A stretch of 64,000 nucleotides of DNA from Pascua guehoae (GCA_001600415.1 BCJX01000001.1:2985532-3049531), one strand, 5' to 3'; counted from the stretch's first letter, positions 1-14,500 are shown. The notes: generated from the sequence alone by a model not told the origin. Program-made: numbers and translations.

Positions 1-3000
1 GATCGCCCTCAGGCTTATCCTCGGTTTCTCCCGCTCGGTCCCTGGTGCCTCGCAATCGGCAAAAGTGATCGGTCGATCAATCTGGCGCTGTGGCGCTCTG
101 GCACTGCCCCCCTTCCATTCCCTCCAACACCCTTGTCGCACTCCAGCATTGCATGCCATGCTGTACAGATATCTATAAGACCCTCAACCCAACCATGTAG
201 AGCTGTGTATCGGTAGGGATACTTCAGGCACGAGATACCCGCCCAGTGACATGGATCTTGGCCGCGGGCGTAGCTAGTCGTTGCCACTCCGTTTTGACTT
301 TGGTCGTCAGGGGTAATCTTTGAACCCGAGGCAATATTCCCATCTTGCACCGCGATGATGCCGGCAGACCCTTACTCATATCCAATGTGCAACCACCGGG
401 GGACCTGTAATGCACACATACTCCAGGTTTTCGTCTCACCCAACCGCGGTTGCCACGTGCAGATATTCAGATACGCTCAGTGCACAGCAGCAATTAGTAG
501 CGCGCCCCTGCGCATTGGCGTACTTCAGTCTCAGGTACACGACCGTTTGTTTGGGCGATCACGCGCCAAGACCTGCCATTTGTAGAACCAAGGGACTGGA
601 AGCGTTGTGCCGGGTCGCGTGCACCCCCCTCATTGCAGACCCAAATGTCTAGAAAAGTCTCCGAACCGACATCCGAGGTGACGGCACAGAGGCAAGTGCG
701 CCGCGGCAAGTCAGGATCGTCACGGGATATCTTTTGCCATCTACGGCTGCATGCCATGGATCTGGCTATGTTGATCCCCAACCGTCATGGGTTAGTGCAG
801 ACTAGCGTCGACGGCCTCTGAGCCTGTACTGCTGGGGACGTTGAGGCTTGCCTCTAGCGTGCCATTGTACCCGGGACTAGTGATAGCTCTGTCCGGGTAC
901 CAGTAGGCGGCTGTCATTCACCCAAATGCGCGGCATTCCTCCCTACCTGGTGAGAAGACTTGGTGCAAGTGTGCCGCTGTAGGGTAACCCCATGCTGTCG
1001 ATCTTCGTGGCTTGCATGGCTTTGCACCAAGGCACACGTGGCGTATTTGTCCCTGGAGCCCAGGGAGCCCAAGTGGACAAATAATGCTACCAATTATGGG
1101 ATAGATGTTGAGGCCGACGGCCATTGGCCATGCTCCTTCCGATGTCAATGGCTCCATCGCCCTGGTTAACGCGTCCCCTTGGACAAGCGACAGGCGTCGG
1201 ATATTCTTGAAAGACGCCTCCGAATGACGAGATCTGACTACTGGACACGTTTGGAAGCACCCTGGCATTCAAAGTGTCCGAATGCCCGGAAAAATAGATC
1301 TCGTATTGAATCTTTGGTGCGCTAAAAGGCAACGAGGCATGGTGTATATGGGCGGTTAGAATGTGCTGAATGCTCCCAAACCAAAGGCCAAAGAAATACG
1401 TGCTGAAGAATGGAACCATGCGGACAACTGGGTGCTCAATGACCAGCCCAGTGGTATGCCATTTTATCTTCTCCTCGGCGCTGGGTTCTTTCCATGGATA
1501 GAAGCTGTCGGGAGACGACGTGCTGTGATTGCCAACCGTGGACGAGCTGTACCACGGCCACCTGCTCGCGCCATCAGACGCTACCTTGGACTGGAGTAGG
1601 TACCGCTTGGACATGTAAGCTTCAAGGCTTTGGCGCCTGACAGCCCGCTGTGGGCCGTAGCGTGAAATCGTTGGAGCTAAACTTCGCTGGAGTCAGAGAG
1701 CCCAGCAAATGTCAGGTTGCAGTAGCCTTCCGGAACGGAGCGCCACCCCGTCCCCTTTCAACTCCATCCCCACCTCAGCCCACAGCCCAGACCTCAGAGT
1801 CAACGCTGCGTATTCGCGTGACATCATTGGCGAAGCATTGAGCGTCACTGCAGGTCCCCGCAACGCCACCCCCTCTCACGTGTATGCAATGCGGTGTAAC
1901 GACCCATGTGGTTTGGTACGAGTGGCAGAACCGACCTTGGGCCCATGTCAACAAGTGCAATCAGCGCGTCCAAGCAGGCTTCAGCAAAACCGCAAGTGCG
2001 TGTGCTGTGAAAGAACGCGAGCAACAAACCGTAAAAAAACAGAAGAAAAAAAAGTAAGCATGCACTGCACCATTCTTAATCCTGCCGTGGTTTGGTCTTC
2101 ATCTCCCGCTGGCGGTATTTGCATTGGTTGTTCCAGCAAGAGCTAATCTGGTGGCCAAGGCGGCTGAGGACGGGGGTTATTTTTTCTACTTTTTGGATGG
2201 GGATTCCTGGGTTGTCTGGATTTGCGCCTCGTTGGTCCTCTGAATTGGTAGGCTGTTCCCTATGCTTGACCTCTGCTCTGTCTTTTCGTTCAGGTCTAGG
2301 CCCAGGTCCCGACTGTGGCCACCAAAGCTCTTTCAGCGCCAGCGAAAAACTCAGGATTTTAGGCACCCAACTCAGGTACACCTCGAGTCAGGAAAAAAAT
2401 CACCCCTTCTAGCGGTGGCTCAGTTCCTGCTAGTCCCCTACCCGCATGGGTCTGTCTCGCACCACGATGACGCCCAGGGAACCCAGGCGCCGCATTTTTG
2501 TCAGAGGGTTACCGCCGCCGCGGCCGCTGCCACCGCCGCCGCTGTGGTCTTTACTAAGCTCAACAGTAGCCGCGTGGTGGGTACCAGCAGCCCTGTCGCC
2601 CTGACATGTCAGGTCCCAACAGGCTTTCAGGGCCGCCGCAGCCACCTGGCGGTTGGCGTCGGCCAACAAGCACCCCCTTGCGCCCTGCCCCGTGGAATGG
2701 GAATGCAACGGGATCCACCACACTGGCCATAACCTCGCCAAGGTTGGCCAAGGTTGGACCTAGCCTTTGCCCTCTCAGTGTTCAGCTACGTAGCCGATGC
2801 TCTGAAAAGCTCAGAGTATGGCACACGGCAACCCTCAATGCTCCGAGCCATCTTTGTCAGGACACACTAGAACGCGTGAAGGTCAGGGGCACGACGGGCA
2901 GATAGATCTCGCTACCATCAACCGATACGATAGATATCTTCCCGCCGATCTTGTGCCATTGCCGACCCCCCCCTCCCCATCCCTTGTCCCGACCTCTCCC

Positions 3001-4349
3001 CATCAACCCGCCTGGCTACCTGTCGTCGTCAGTGCTGTACTGGTGCGTGCGCTGGGTCCCCCTCTGCACTGCCCCTGTAGCACGATTTCGCATCAACGAC
3101 TCCCCCTGGTTTGCCAGCACACGTCCATAAACAATCACATATTCCCATCTCACCGCGCGAAACCTACCCCTCCACCTCGTCCTCATCCTCATCTCCATCC
3201 GACTGTACAACTGTCAGACGGTGTCGCCCTGCTTGGGACACTGTCATTGCCGCTTGCTGGGTCTCCTCTATCGGACCTCGTCCTCCTCGATACTCGCCAC
3301 CTCGTTCGCCCCTCTCGAGCTTACTGGGGACATTGCATTCAGTAACCCGACTGTGCCGGGTTCTGCGCGCCACACCACATCGCCTCATCGCCAATCAACC
3401 CTGTGTTACCCCTTGGACCCCCCCATTCACGGCTCCGCATTTTGGTGACCACTGCGCCTCGTAAGAACGACCGTGCGCGATCGCCGTTCATCAACGCCTC
3501 ACACAACCCCCGTGCGAAGTGCACATCCAAGCAAAAGCACCAACGCCCCCTTGCGCCCGTCTGGCTGGTGGTGGCCCGTGCGGAGGACCCACTGTGACCT
3601 GTTACCCACGCTCGGACCTCTGTTTTTTTTGCCGTCGCTCGCCTCGCCTTTTACAGCCACCACCCCCCTCGGCCACCACCTCTCCTCGCCCTTCAACGTG
3701 CCGTGCCGTTCTCCGCGCCTAGTCTCTCGGCCTGGCCTGAATCACCACGGACGAATCCCGCATACCGACCACTGCTGTTACCCCACACGCCTCATCGGTT
3801 TTTCCGCGTCCTGGCGTCGCGTCCCTTGCATCGTCTTACCCACGGGATTGGATCACTACCAGCCGCGAAGCAGCAGCCACCGCCCCACACCCACAACCAT
3901 ACCGACACTCGACACGCCAGGTCCAAGCGCGTGTCTCAACCCCCTACCGGACGCTGATCTTTGTTGGATCGACGTCTGTCGATCTTTTGTTCGCAACATC
4001 CACTTCTTATCATTCTTCCAATCTATCGACATCTTGCACAACGAACATCGATCGACATCTTGTACAGCAACAGCAGCATCGCCAACACCGTCTGTGGGCA
4101 GTGAGCACTTGTGAGTTTGCTCACAGACCTCGTGCAGTGCACCCCTCCTCCCACCTACCAATGCGCGTCGCGTGTGGCGTTGTTCGGCTCCCAGCCACAC
4201 ACCACCTGCCGTATTGTACCGTCACCTGTCTGCTTGGCTAGAGTTTGTTCTTCAGCTGACCAACCTGTTTGCAGAAGTAGAAGAGACGGCAGTCGTCAAT
4301 TCGCCTTGTGCACTTGTTCCTATCACCATCGCCCATCGTGCTCTGCCTA
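1..4349. other. gene-poor left edge and upstream region of the Zn2Cys6 gene
   Basis: No gene is supported here. Open frames are short, overlap on both strands, and mostly lack an ATG start. About 2940-4349 is strongly C/T-rich on the plus strand, which fits the promoter and 5' leader of the gene starting at 4350. A GCC/GCT-rich patch near 2513-2545 is simple sequence. An ATG at 4161 opens a 26-codon frame closing at 4241, which would be an upstream ORF if the mRNA begins before it. The longest ATG-initiated frame (1087-1614, minus) matched nothing I recognise. Confidence 0.6.
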
Positions 4350-7300
4350 ATGTCCAACCCCCACCCTCTCGGGTCCACGGATCCACTTCATCGCCCACGG
4401 ACTGGCTATCCTCCACCATCACCCTCGCCTCTCCAGCCAGACTTTCTCGCCCCAGGCCCAGGCTTTCCACCAGAGCAACATCAGTATGGCTACTCGGGAA
4501 GTCCCAATAGTCTACCCCCCGGCAGTGGACAAGGTGTACCCCATCACATTTCGACCTCTCAACAACAGGTCCACGGTTACACACCATCCAATCTCGTGCA
4601 GGTTGAAGCACGTCGGCCTCACCTCTCGATTGCAGTTCCACACGAACAAGTTCCGCCGCCTCCCACATTTTCCCTCGACTATGTGCCGCACCAGCCCGCC
4701 CAGCACGGCGGACAAACGCATCCGCCCAGTCAAGCTCCGCTTCAACCCTCGTTTTACGGCAGCGGTCTAGTCCAGGAGTCTAATGCGGGTCCATCAAGCC
4801 TGAATCAGGATGGAACACCATTCTCCCCCTTCCCTCATACACCGGCCGAAGGCAACTCGATCTACCTCAACATGCGTCAGCAGGAATGGCCACCAGGCGC
4901 ACCACCTGCGGCATCCAAGGGGGCGTCGTCAGCCCAGCGCTCAACATCCAGCCCAGCCACCAAGGTGCCCCGCCACCAGTTTACTGCGTGTGGCGCATGT
5001 CGACACCGACGTGTGAAGTGCGACCTGCGTGCTCGACAGGAAGAAGCGGAACGCGACGTTCTGGTGCAAGACGCCCAAGGCAGTAGGGCTGCCTCTACTC
5101 GACGCAAGAAGGTCAGCTGTACCAACTGCCGCGAGCGTGGTACCAATTGCGTGTACGTAAACACCCCACCACTTGACGTTGGCCCCCGCTGACAAGATTA
5201 GCGACGAGTATGCGCCTCTGAAGGCTGCAAAGCAACTGCGTCGCGGCAAGCGCATTCCTGAGATCGAAATGTTGTATGGAAAATCCGCAACAGATGCCGC
5301 GCTTGCCAACCAAGGAGAGGACAGTGATCGTGCATTCAATCCAGTCGGCCGCAGGATTGAGAGGCTCCCCGAGTTGACACGCGAGTTCTTCGACTCTGCC
5401 TTTTTCCGTCGTTTTAACATCCAGCGTATGTCGGCGTCAATGTGAAAAAAGGCTGTTCTAGTTTCTGACATTTTCAAACAGGACCGGTGATTGACACTGT
5501 CGAGTTTGTCACTCGTTATCTCTCAAAGCCGATCCCATGCGCTGCTGCCATGGGACCAGAGGGTGCGGTATTGTGCCATTGCCTTTACGCTTGGGCTATA
5601 TCATACGGCGTGGATGAGCGCGGCCAGCTCGATATAGCCGAAGGAGGCGAGCCGCTAGGTCCCATCAGCCTCGTAGGGGTCGGCGAGGCGGAAACTCGGC
5701 GCGAACGCGATCGCCAACGTCGCCTGGAGAAATTGCAGCGGGTTGTGCGCACGATTCTACACGAGATTGATGAGTGTGGCATCCTTCGCAAACCCACTTG
5801 GGATGGCGTCCGCTCGCTCTTCCTAATTCTTCCCTTGACAGAGGGTAAGTGAGGTCCCCTGTGTTTCTAAGTATCGAGTGATTGTTTTCTGACGACGTTT
5901 TAGGCATTACGAGCCCCATTGAGCGACAGGCAATTTATCAGGCATCTCTATCACAAGTCTTCATTCTTTGTTCCATCGACGGACGAGGGTATGATGGTAC
6001 TCCTGCAGTTCCCACCACGATCTCTGGCAAAGACGACGACGATCGCCAACGCTTTGTTCGTATGCGGATTTATTGGTACGCCTTTGTGCACGAAGGTGTG
6101 ACAAACGGCCTCAAGGGTGGAGCACTGTACTTGGATGACGAGGAAGAAATATCCTCCCTGCAAGAGTTGGTAGACAATCAGTCTCCAGCCCAGTCCCCTG
6201 CAGTCTTCCACACTACTTTCCAAATGGTTACAGCCCCCATTCGCCTTGCTGTGAGTTACAGGCAGCGTTCAGCAATAGTCACTGACGTTCATAGTGGGCA
6301 TGCCGTCAGGTCCACGACGCCTTAACCGGCCCTCGTGCTCGCCGCCGTGACACTGTCAGCGTCGAGAAACTGCACTCGGCATGGGAAAAGTTGGAACAAT
6401 CGTGGGAGGAGTTTGACAGCATCAAGTATGAGAACACGGCCGAGCCCTTTCGCGTTCGTGACGAATTGGTGCGCTTTGCAGACGGCTGGGTGAGTAGTTT
6501 TCTTTCAATGTCATAGTCGCTCAACAATTGACCATTACAGAAAATATACCTCTTTGAGGCGTACTCGTATATTCGCAAATCTCTCGAAGAGCGTCTTGAA
6601 CGCCTCGAAGCCACCGCCACTTTATCTGCTGGACGCCTAACAGAAGTCAAATCGCGCTCTCCCTCTGCTTCACCAATGCTCCCAGCCGACGCCCAGACGG
6701 AGATGGGACGCCTCCGCCATCTTCTTGAGATCGCTCGAAGCAAGTGCCAGCACAAGTCTCGACAGATCGTGGAAATTGTGCGGGCACACGTTGGCTCTCG
6801 TTTCTTCGAGTGGGACGCAAGTATGGTAAGGGATGGCACGTATGAGGCAGCCCTGGTGCTCGCTCGCGACGGCGGGAGCGACGAGGACATTAGTGTCTGT
6901 CTTCAGGCATTAAATGAGGGGCGTTGGGCATTTGCCAAGGGTCAGGAGAGATCAGAAGTGTAAGTACGAAAGCTGGCTGGGTATATTCTTGACACTTCCG
7001 CTAACTTCTCAGGCTTCGCAAGACTTGGCTTGAATCTCGCTCTCGGTCACTTCCCTCACCCCATGACACGCCGATGGGAAGCGGAGGAGATGGGCAGACA
7101 GCATCCGGATCTCCGCCATTCACTTCGCCTTCATTTGGACATCACGGCCACCCACTACCGACGCCGCAGTCGCAGGCATCAACATGGCCACCCAGCGCCA
7201 GTATTGCTTCTTCGGCCCGTTTCTCCCCCCGGCAGCAGTCGCCTGTCCAAAACTCCCATTACATGTTCCAGACTTCTCCTCCACTACCACAACACATGGC

Positions 7301-7505
7301 CCAGCAGCAAGAACAGCACCAGCCACACCATCATGGCCAGCTCCAAAATCTCACCCCACCGCTCCTCTTTGACGGCCTCCAAGCGGGGGGCGTTCATTCG
7401 GGCATGTCGTCACCCCTCACCCCGACGCTCCAAGTCCATCCTCCTGGCCAATACGTACTGCAGCCAGATGGCAGCCAGGTATTCGTCCCTTACGGATTGC
7501 CGTAA
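4350..7505 (+). CDS. Zn2Cys6 fungal transcription factor, 947 aa, seven exons
   Basis: Probable nuclear DNA-binding regulator; its target genes are unknown. Exons are 4350-5152, 5202-5425, 5482-5844, 5904-6250, 6295-6489, 6541-6959 and 7013-7505 (2844 nt, an exact multiple of three). Introns are 44-59 bp with GT...AG ends. The N-terminal 200 residues are Pro/Ser/Gln-rich. The zinc cluster lies at about residues 213-267 as CGAC-RHRRVK-C, then a basic and acidic loop of 32 residues, then C-TN-C-RERGTN-C. A basic stretch (KAAKQLRRGKR) follows directly. The middle (about 290-650) is ordered and probably helical, but I cannot assign it to a named regulatory domain. The tail is Ser/Pro/Gln-rich and ends VPYGLP. 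I chose ATG 4350 because the longer open frame upstream begins with GTG. The loop length sets it apart from a Gal4-type cluster. I do not recognise a specific ortholog. Confidence 0.88.
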
Positions 7506-10500
7506 CTGCCGTCATCACCTCTACTTCAGGTACCCAACCCTCGCTCCTGCCCCTCCACATTTATTTCGGCACCCATGCTTCGACGGCGGCCCACCACGCC
7601 CATGGCATCAACGCCTTGTTGTGCAACTGTGGGCCTGATGGCAGCGATACCATCTTGGCACAGCCATCCCATGGCGGGCTCTGCTTGAAACCATCCATCC
7701 GCTCCGACATGCCGCGCATCCTCGATACGAAACCCCGCACTCCTCCCCGCAGCCACCGTAAAGCATCTTCTACCCCCCCACCCTCCCTCCCCACCGCCCC
7801 TTCGGTTTGTCATACTACAACTGCATACACGTACACGCCCTCTCCCGCACATGTTACTGTTAGCACCATTGAATCCTTTCCGTTGCCTTGCGCCGCCTAT
7901 ACCCTCATAATGAATGATCCCGCATTGTAACACAGTTTGTACGTGTTCGTTTTGTAGCAGGACGCGAAATGCATCGCACACGTGCAATGGGTCCTGCTGC
8001 TGCTGGCGCCTCGGGTAGGGAAGGGGTCGGGTAACATGGAGAGTCTGATTGTAGCCAGGGCGTTCCTGGTGTGATTCCCAAGTGTGCGATGAAAAGCCTC
8101 ACTCCTGTCCGAAAGAGGAGTTGACCAACAAATGACGAGCGCGTCGTACGCTCCCCAAGCTTGGATACGACCCTGACACTTTGAAAAGTCAGCGTGGAAA
8201 GACAAAGCATCACAAGGCTAGTTCCCGCCCAACCGCGTCCAGCCACAGACCAATCCAGATCCGAACCCGCTCCACCCACCCACTCGGAGAGAAACCAGCA
8301 TAAGCGCATCGGAGGCATCGGCCCGATCACGGAGCAGGAACTGTTAGGCACAAGAGGCACAGCGCTGGTATTTCAGAATGGAGCCAACGTGCCTTGTGCC
8401 GAGAGAACTAAAGCTTGTCAGGGCCCGTAGTGAAAGCTTGTTGCTGTCGCTGAACGGGTGTGGCTACCTTTCGAACGTACGACGCCACTGTCAACATCGG
8501 GTAAACCCTGCGGAGATCGAGTCCACAGGTAGATATTCGACCAATTGTTGCGAGGAAGGATGTTTACAAGAGTAGTCTGTACAAGGTGCATGCATGCAGC
8601 GGTACGAGTGCATGAGCAATTTTGGAAGCTTTGGGCTGTGTGTAATGGAGATTTAGGGGTTGGAGGGTTAGAGCAGTTGTGCAGCATTGTGCCACTCCAC
8701 ACTGGAGTGCGGTCGGAAGGGATTTGCCCGTGACTTTCGTGCGCAGCATTGCGTGCCAAGGCTTTCAGCCTTGCAATCTTCACTGGACAAGGTTTCTGTC
8801 CACTGTACACGGCCCCCGCGAGGTGCAGCACGGCAGCCTCGGTCGACCCCTGTTGTTTGTCAGCTCAAAGGCGGGTTACCGGCAGTGAGGCTGGCACGCA
8901 CAAACGACGGGCAGTACCCCGAGACAATTTTTTTTATTTTCCTTTCCGAATGTCCTGCGTTCTCCTTAATACTATTTGCGCACGAATGTGGCAGTGCATT
9001 CCTGTTCCAGGGCTGTAGAGTAACCAGGATGGAACGCGCAACGCAACAACGACCCTGCAGTACGCCCAACAACGCAGCCTTGGTCTTTTCCTGGGACAGG
9101 GTCGTGCATATCGTGGTAGACGGGTAGTGACTCATCGGGAAGGAGGTCAGTGGCGTACGTAGGCGAAGGTGTATGCCACGCGGAAGCGAGACGTGGATAC
9201 CACGGCTTTTGGGAAGCGATCTGGATCACGAACAGGTCGACAGACAGAGATACTCAGGACGCGAGAAAACCCCTAGTGCATCCCAACGTTCAATTATGCC
9301 GCAACAATGTCGATGGCTAGCAGGCAGATTGCACTAAGAGATATTAAGTTCAGTAGAGGCGACGACAGAGAGAGTGAGCATGAAGTGTACAGGTCAGGAG
9401 CGTGGCACTGCCTCCATGAGTTATTGGACAACCTGTGGTATGCAGACTGTGACCAGGATCGATCCACTTGGCCACGGCCGGTGGAGACGTTACTGATAGG
9501 GCGGTCCTCTGCCACCTCGTCATCTCCGTCCAGCTGATACATATTGCCACGGTCGTAAACCTTCATCCACCCTCCATGACTTGGTCTATTCTTCAGTATC
9601 AAGCAACCATGGCCATATTCTGTAATTCCCTCACTCCTTGGACAACATTGAACCCCCTTGGAGCAGTGGATAACCGGGCCCATTTATCACCTCGTCATTC
9701 ACCTCTGGAGAGACGGTGTAAACGTGAGAATCCGCCTTCCCCCCCTGGAACGAGGTTAGCCATGAGCTTCGAGCCGGTGAGGCAACTTGACGGTTTGCTC
9801 ATGTGAGACGTGGGGGTACAGATGCAGAGTGGGCTGTGGTGCTACGGCTTGACGTTGATGGCCCCAACAAGCCATGGCTTGGAGTTTGAATTTGTGCGCT
9901 CAAGCAGACTGGTTTATGACGGACGATGTTGTTGCAATACGTGTCTCATGCCCCATGGGCTCATCCGATGCCTCCTCGAGCGCCAGCGCCGTTTGCACTG
10001 GGCCACACAAACGCATGCACTATGCTCCATTCTAACTCTCACCGATACCGCGGCTCTGAGACTCACTGTGGCATTTGCTTGTCGCTATCTAGTGTACTGG
10101 TCGGCTTTCTCTCCCCCAATTCGAATGCCCACACATTCGTGAGAGGTAGAGAGAACGCAGAAAAATGGGGCTTGCCTTTGCCGTTGCCCATGTCTCGTAT
10201 AGACGTCCGTCTCCACTGCCAAGCAAGAACTTGTAGAGTCGGCGAGCACACCCGCTGAATATTTGGAAGCCAATGCTCAGTCTCGCTCGTTATCACTTGG
10301 GTGTCCCAGAGTACCACAGCATTGTATTGTCGGCCAAACTGAGGCTTAGGTGTAGTCACACTCGTATGGAAAGTGGGGGAGTTTGCTAGGTGAGAGTGAC
10401 AGGAAACCAGCTCCCCGAGGTGAGAATGCGCCTCAGATTGCTGTCTTGGGGCGAGGGCAATGAGGGACGATAGATCGATGGACCATGGGTAGTTCATTAG

Positions 10501-11442
10501 ATGTGACTGGGGTCACAACGGAAAACGACGACGAAATAGGGTGGGAGAGAAAACACAATGAACAAAACGATATCAAGTCGCCCTCGTGTCTGGGGGGTTT
10601 CTTCCTCTTCATCCCTACTCACAACCTCAAAATCCCATTTAGACGCGGGGTCCCGTGTCTACCACTATACATGCTGTTCTTCGGATACCCCCCTTGCTTC
10701 GGGTGCAGCCCGTTGACGCGCATTCAAGATCTGCCCTTCACCTCAAAGTCTCAGTCCGATTACAGACAGACCGATTGATCTCCCACCCAGTGTCTCCGAG
10801 ACTGACTTCGCCATATGTAACTTGAAAGCCTATTGAGACGGTTGGTCCCAAAAGGTATGCGAGGACAGAGGAATAAGGCCCTCCTGGTATATGCCCCATG
10901 GAGGGCAAAGGGATAGGAGGGAGATGGTCGAACCATGACAAAGGAATGTGAGGACAACGGTCCTCACGACTAGAGACTCTTATGAGTCGTGTTGTTCGCG
11001 TTGTTGTGACTCTCCTTGTTTCGAGGCTGTAACCGGCATTTGCCGGTGTTGCGCGTGCTCATATCCCAGCGTTCATGTGGGGACATAATAGGTAGCGCTG
11101 TCTTCTTCATTTCCCCATCGATAGGATGGGGCTTTGGGCTCTTTCTTCCCCTTCCGATCCGTTCCTCACCATTTCAAAGACCGAATCATCATGCCATAGA
11201 CACTGCCGTCGAGCGATTAATGGTGGAGCGACTGCTGAACATGTATCGAGGTCATTGTTGCAGTGCCCTAGGAGGCTCGGAGAGACGATACAAACGAGTT
11301 GACAATGTTCACGAGAAAGAAACGATCGTTATGGTCACGGGAGTGGGATCGTTGCTTACATATTGGTGGGAGGGGAGCGGGTGGAGCACCGCATTAGACA
11401 CTTACGACTCCCACGTTTCGTCTGCTTTCAAGTTTCCACGCG

Positions 11443-11513
11443 GGACTCTGGCTCCTTTCTTCCACTTTCTCTTCTCGACGCAGGACTATGGCTCCGTTTC
11501 TTCCACTTTCTCT
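11443..11513. repeat. short imperfect direct repeat, 40-bp offset
   Basis: Two copies of about 30 bp (11443-11472 and 11483-11513) share GGCTCC and a TTCTTCCACTTTCTCT tail, with a few mismatches. It is a local duplication in non-coding sequence. Confidence 0.7.
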
Positions 11514-14500
11514 CCCCTCCACGATTCCTTCGACAGTATCGCGCTTGCTGAATTCTTGGAGGCACATCTTGGAAGCGCTCTGTTCCCTGCCATGGGGAGA
11601 TGAGGTTGTCCAGGATAAGGTTCGGTTCAGCGACTGTGCTGAGAAGGGAACCAACAGTCACACCCAGTGGGCTACAGTACGTCTAGATCAATTGGCATTG
11701 CCCGCTAACCATCACAGAACGGGTTAAACGCGTCGGTGAAGACTGTCCCAAAGAGGCCATGAAACGAAAGAGAAATGGATAGGCGTCCTCGAGATAGGCA
11801 AAACTGGAGGCGGATGGGGCTCTTGCCTGGTGAAAGGGGTGACGACAAAGCACGTTAGTTGCATCGTGGAGATGTCTGCTGACATTCAAGACCCACAATT
11901 GTAGCGTCCCTCCTATCTGAGACGCGAACGCGTGTTCTCTAGAACGACGACAATATTCCGGGGAAGATTGGACATGGGGCACACGGGGCAAGAGCCAGGT
12001 GAAGCGCCCGCCTGTGAGTCCGGACAATCTAAGGAAGGATCACGTCCTACCACGCACGTAAGACCCCCCATTGACAGGTCGCTATCCGGCTATCTCTCTC
12101 GGGAATCAATGACAAAGAGAAGCTTGCAAAAGACCGATTGAATTTGGACCAGAACAAATATGGAACTATATGAAGGACACTTCGCTCTGGACGCGTTACC
12201 TTGCGTTTGGGGGACAGGGAGATCGTCGTTGTCCCTCACTCCTTGGTTTAACCGTCGAGGTGCTTGCTCACTTTCATGTGGAGTTGCGTCGGGTTGCTGG
12301 GCTTCTGTGGTGCGCGCTTGGAGCAGTTTAAAAGGCCACTTGGAAGATTGCCCGGGGTGCAAGGTAGTCATGCGCCCCTGAGTCAAGAGAAATATGATTA
12401 GGAGGAGGAAGGTCGAGGAGTAGAGCATTGGGGCGAGTCATAAGAGATTTGACGGTGCTGTGGACAGTAGAGATCCAGACGAGCGAAATTGCAACCGGTG
12501 GGCTTTGGGAGGGCAATATCGAGGCCGTGTAGAAGTGCTGCTAGGACCACAGGTGGAACGCTCGATGTTGAAGGTGTCGCCATCAATGTAGAGACGTTTA
12601 TTCCATCGTAGCAGCCTTCGACACGGCGCAGAATGAGGCCACTAGGCAGCGAACACGCTTAGGCACCTCGGGCACAAGAGTAGTGTTCGGCATTTGGCAT
12701 TTCAAGAGTTGACCTTGGCCCAAAATGTGAAGGGGCACGGCATGACAGAGTGTTCAGAGGCAGCTGCAGGCTCTCACACCAAAGGCCAATCGCGAGCAAC
12801 GGTGCTCTCACAGGTCAATGGCTGGTAGCAGCGGGGCATGTGCCCGAACTCAATTGTGGAGCACTGGTATTCCTAGCTTGACAACACCCCTATCTCAACC
12901 CACTGCTCCCCTATCCCGGTTGCAGACTCGAATGTGGCCATCTACCAAGGGCACGGGGTACGCTTCCATGTTCACTTTCCGGCTTTACAAGCGCCTGCGT
13001 ACATCCGGGCCCTGCAATGGTTACAAAACGTCCCCGTTGGCTGGGTGAGGCTGTTAGCCCGTTTCATGCCCGCGGCCAACTGTCGATGTAGGACGGACCT
13101 TCCTTGACCGTCTGCCTCTTTTTCCTGCCTGCTCAAGCGAACACGAGTCGCTTGCAGAGTGCATGCGTACGCGTCCCCCCAATTCCAGAAACAGCACAAG
13201 AGCCCTGACAATGCTCGAGAGTTCGCTTAAGCATTGAAATCTTTCATTGATCGCTGGGTCTCGCCCTATCCCGGTGCCTGGATTGTGGCACAAAGCGGCT
13301 GGGCCCAATGTCCGAAAGTGTCAATATCGTGCGTCATCCATCCCACTCCAGAGGCTACGTACGACTTTTGATTCCTGTCGGGGCACTGCTGGTCAAAATT
13401 CCGCATTGCGTGCGCTGTGACGGGAACCACTTGTCTCGCGGAAACGGAGAGCGGTCAGGGGGGCTGTTCCAGTGCAATGGCTGTACCCTGGCATAAAAAA
13501 AAGACCAGCAGAGTCGAGTCGGGAAACTATCCTGATATGCCCAGTTAGAGGGGGTGTCACCCTCGCTCCACGCACACAACTCATCCATCCACTGTCCCCG
13601 AGTATCAACCACCGATGTGGTTGGAGCATATACTTGTAGGTGGGTGTTCTGCTCCATGACCATTTTCATTCGGAAGGTTGTCTCTGAGGTAACCTCGTTG
13701 CGGCCTGTCACAGACCTGTCTGCAGGATGATTGGCAGGGGGTGGGGGGCAGCCTCAGCCCCATCCAGCTCGCGATACTGCACTTCTCTTTGAGCGAATTC
13801 CCTCCATTTTTACTCTACACACGTTTTCTTCCCGAAGAGAAGGTGGCTACATTTATCCCTACCCTTGAGTGGCTCTCTGTCGCCCCCGAAAGGTCACCAA
13901 ACCTGATGTGGGCATTTAGGCTCTCTCGCTTTGTCGACAAGCTTCATGTTGGTATCGAGTTTCCTGACATTTTCCCAGTTCGAAATGAAGAAACTCACGT
14001 TTCATCACTGGTTGGAGAAGACGGGACGGTGACTTCGAGCCGGCACATACGAGCGAAGACCACAACAGTAACACAGTGGCCTATTTGGTGAGCCCAAAAG
14101 CTTGGAAGGGTGATGATGTGTGATGGTATGAGCACCAAGTGAGGCATCACTGTGGCAATTTTGGGGATACAAATGGTGAAGAACCACCGTTCCCCCAAGC
14201 GCGAGAGTCTGGGGTGCGACAGGGAGGGAAAAATGGTGTTGGGGAAATGGGGACCGACCATAATTTTGCGTCCCCAGTGCCGAGTAGTGACGAAGAGGAA
14301 TGAGTCACCATGGTCCATGGTGTGCGAATGACCTTGTTACTTTTCCGCTGGGGAGGGCGAAGGGCATGAACATGTTCTTGGGAAGCGTTCAGTGCAGACT
14401 CACATCTTCCCCTCTTGTGCTTCGGTTTCCCCCACTCCCAATAAATGGTTGTGCGTCTTGTGTCTCCTTCACCACTCCCTCGTCCCCTCTTCGCCACATC

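Noticed and set aside
1087..1614. 175-codon ATG-initiated frame on the minus strand
   Set aside because: It is the longest such frame on the left edge, but I recognise no domain in it, it lacks clear codon bias, and nothing nearby extends it by splicing. A database search or transcript would be needed.
11016..11603. 195-codon plus-strand frame in the desert
   Set aside because: It begins with TTG, is of arbitrary composition, and overlaps a local direct repeat; no family is recognisable.
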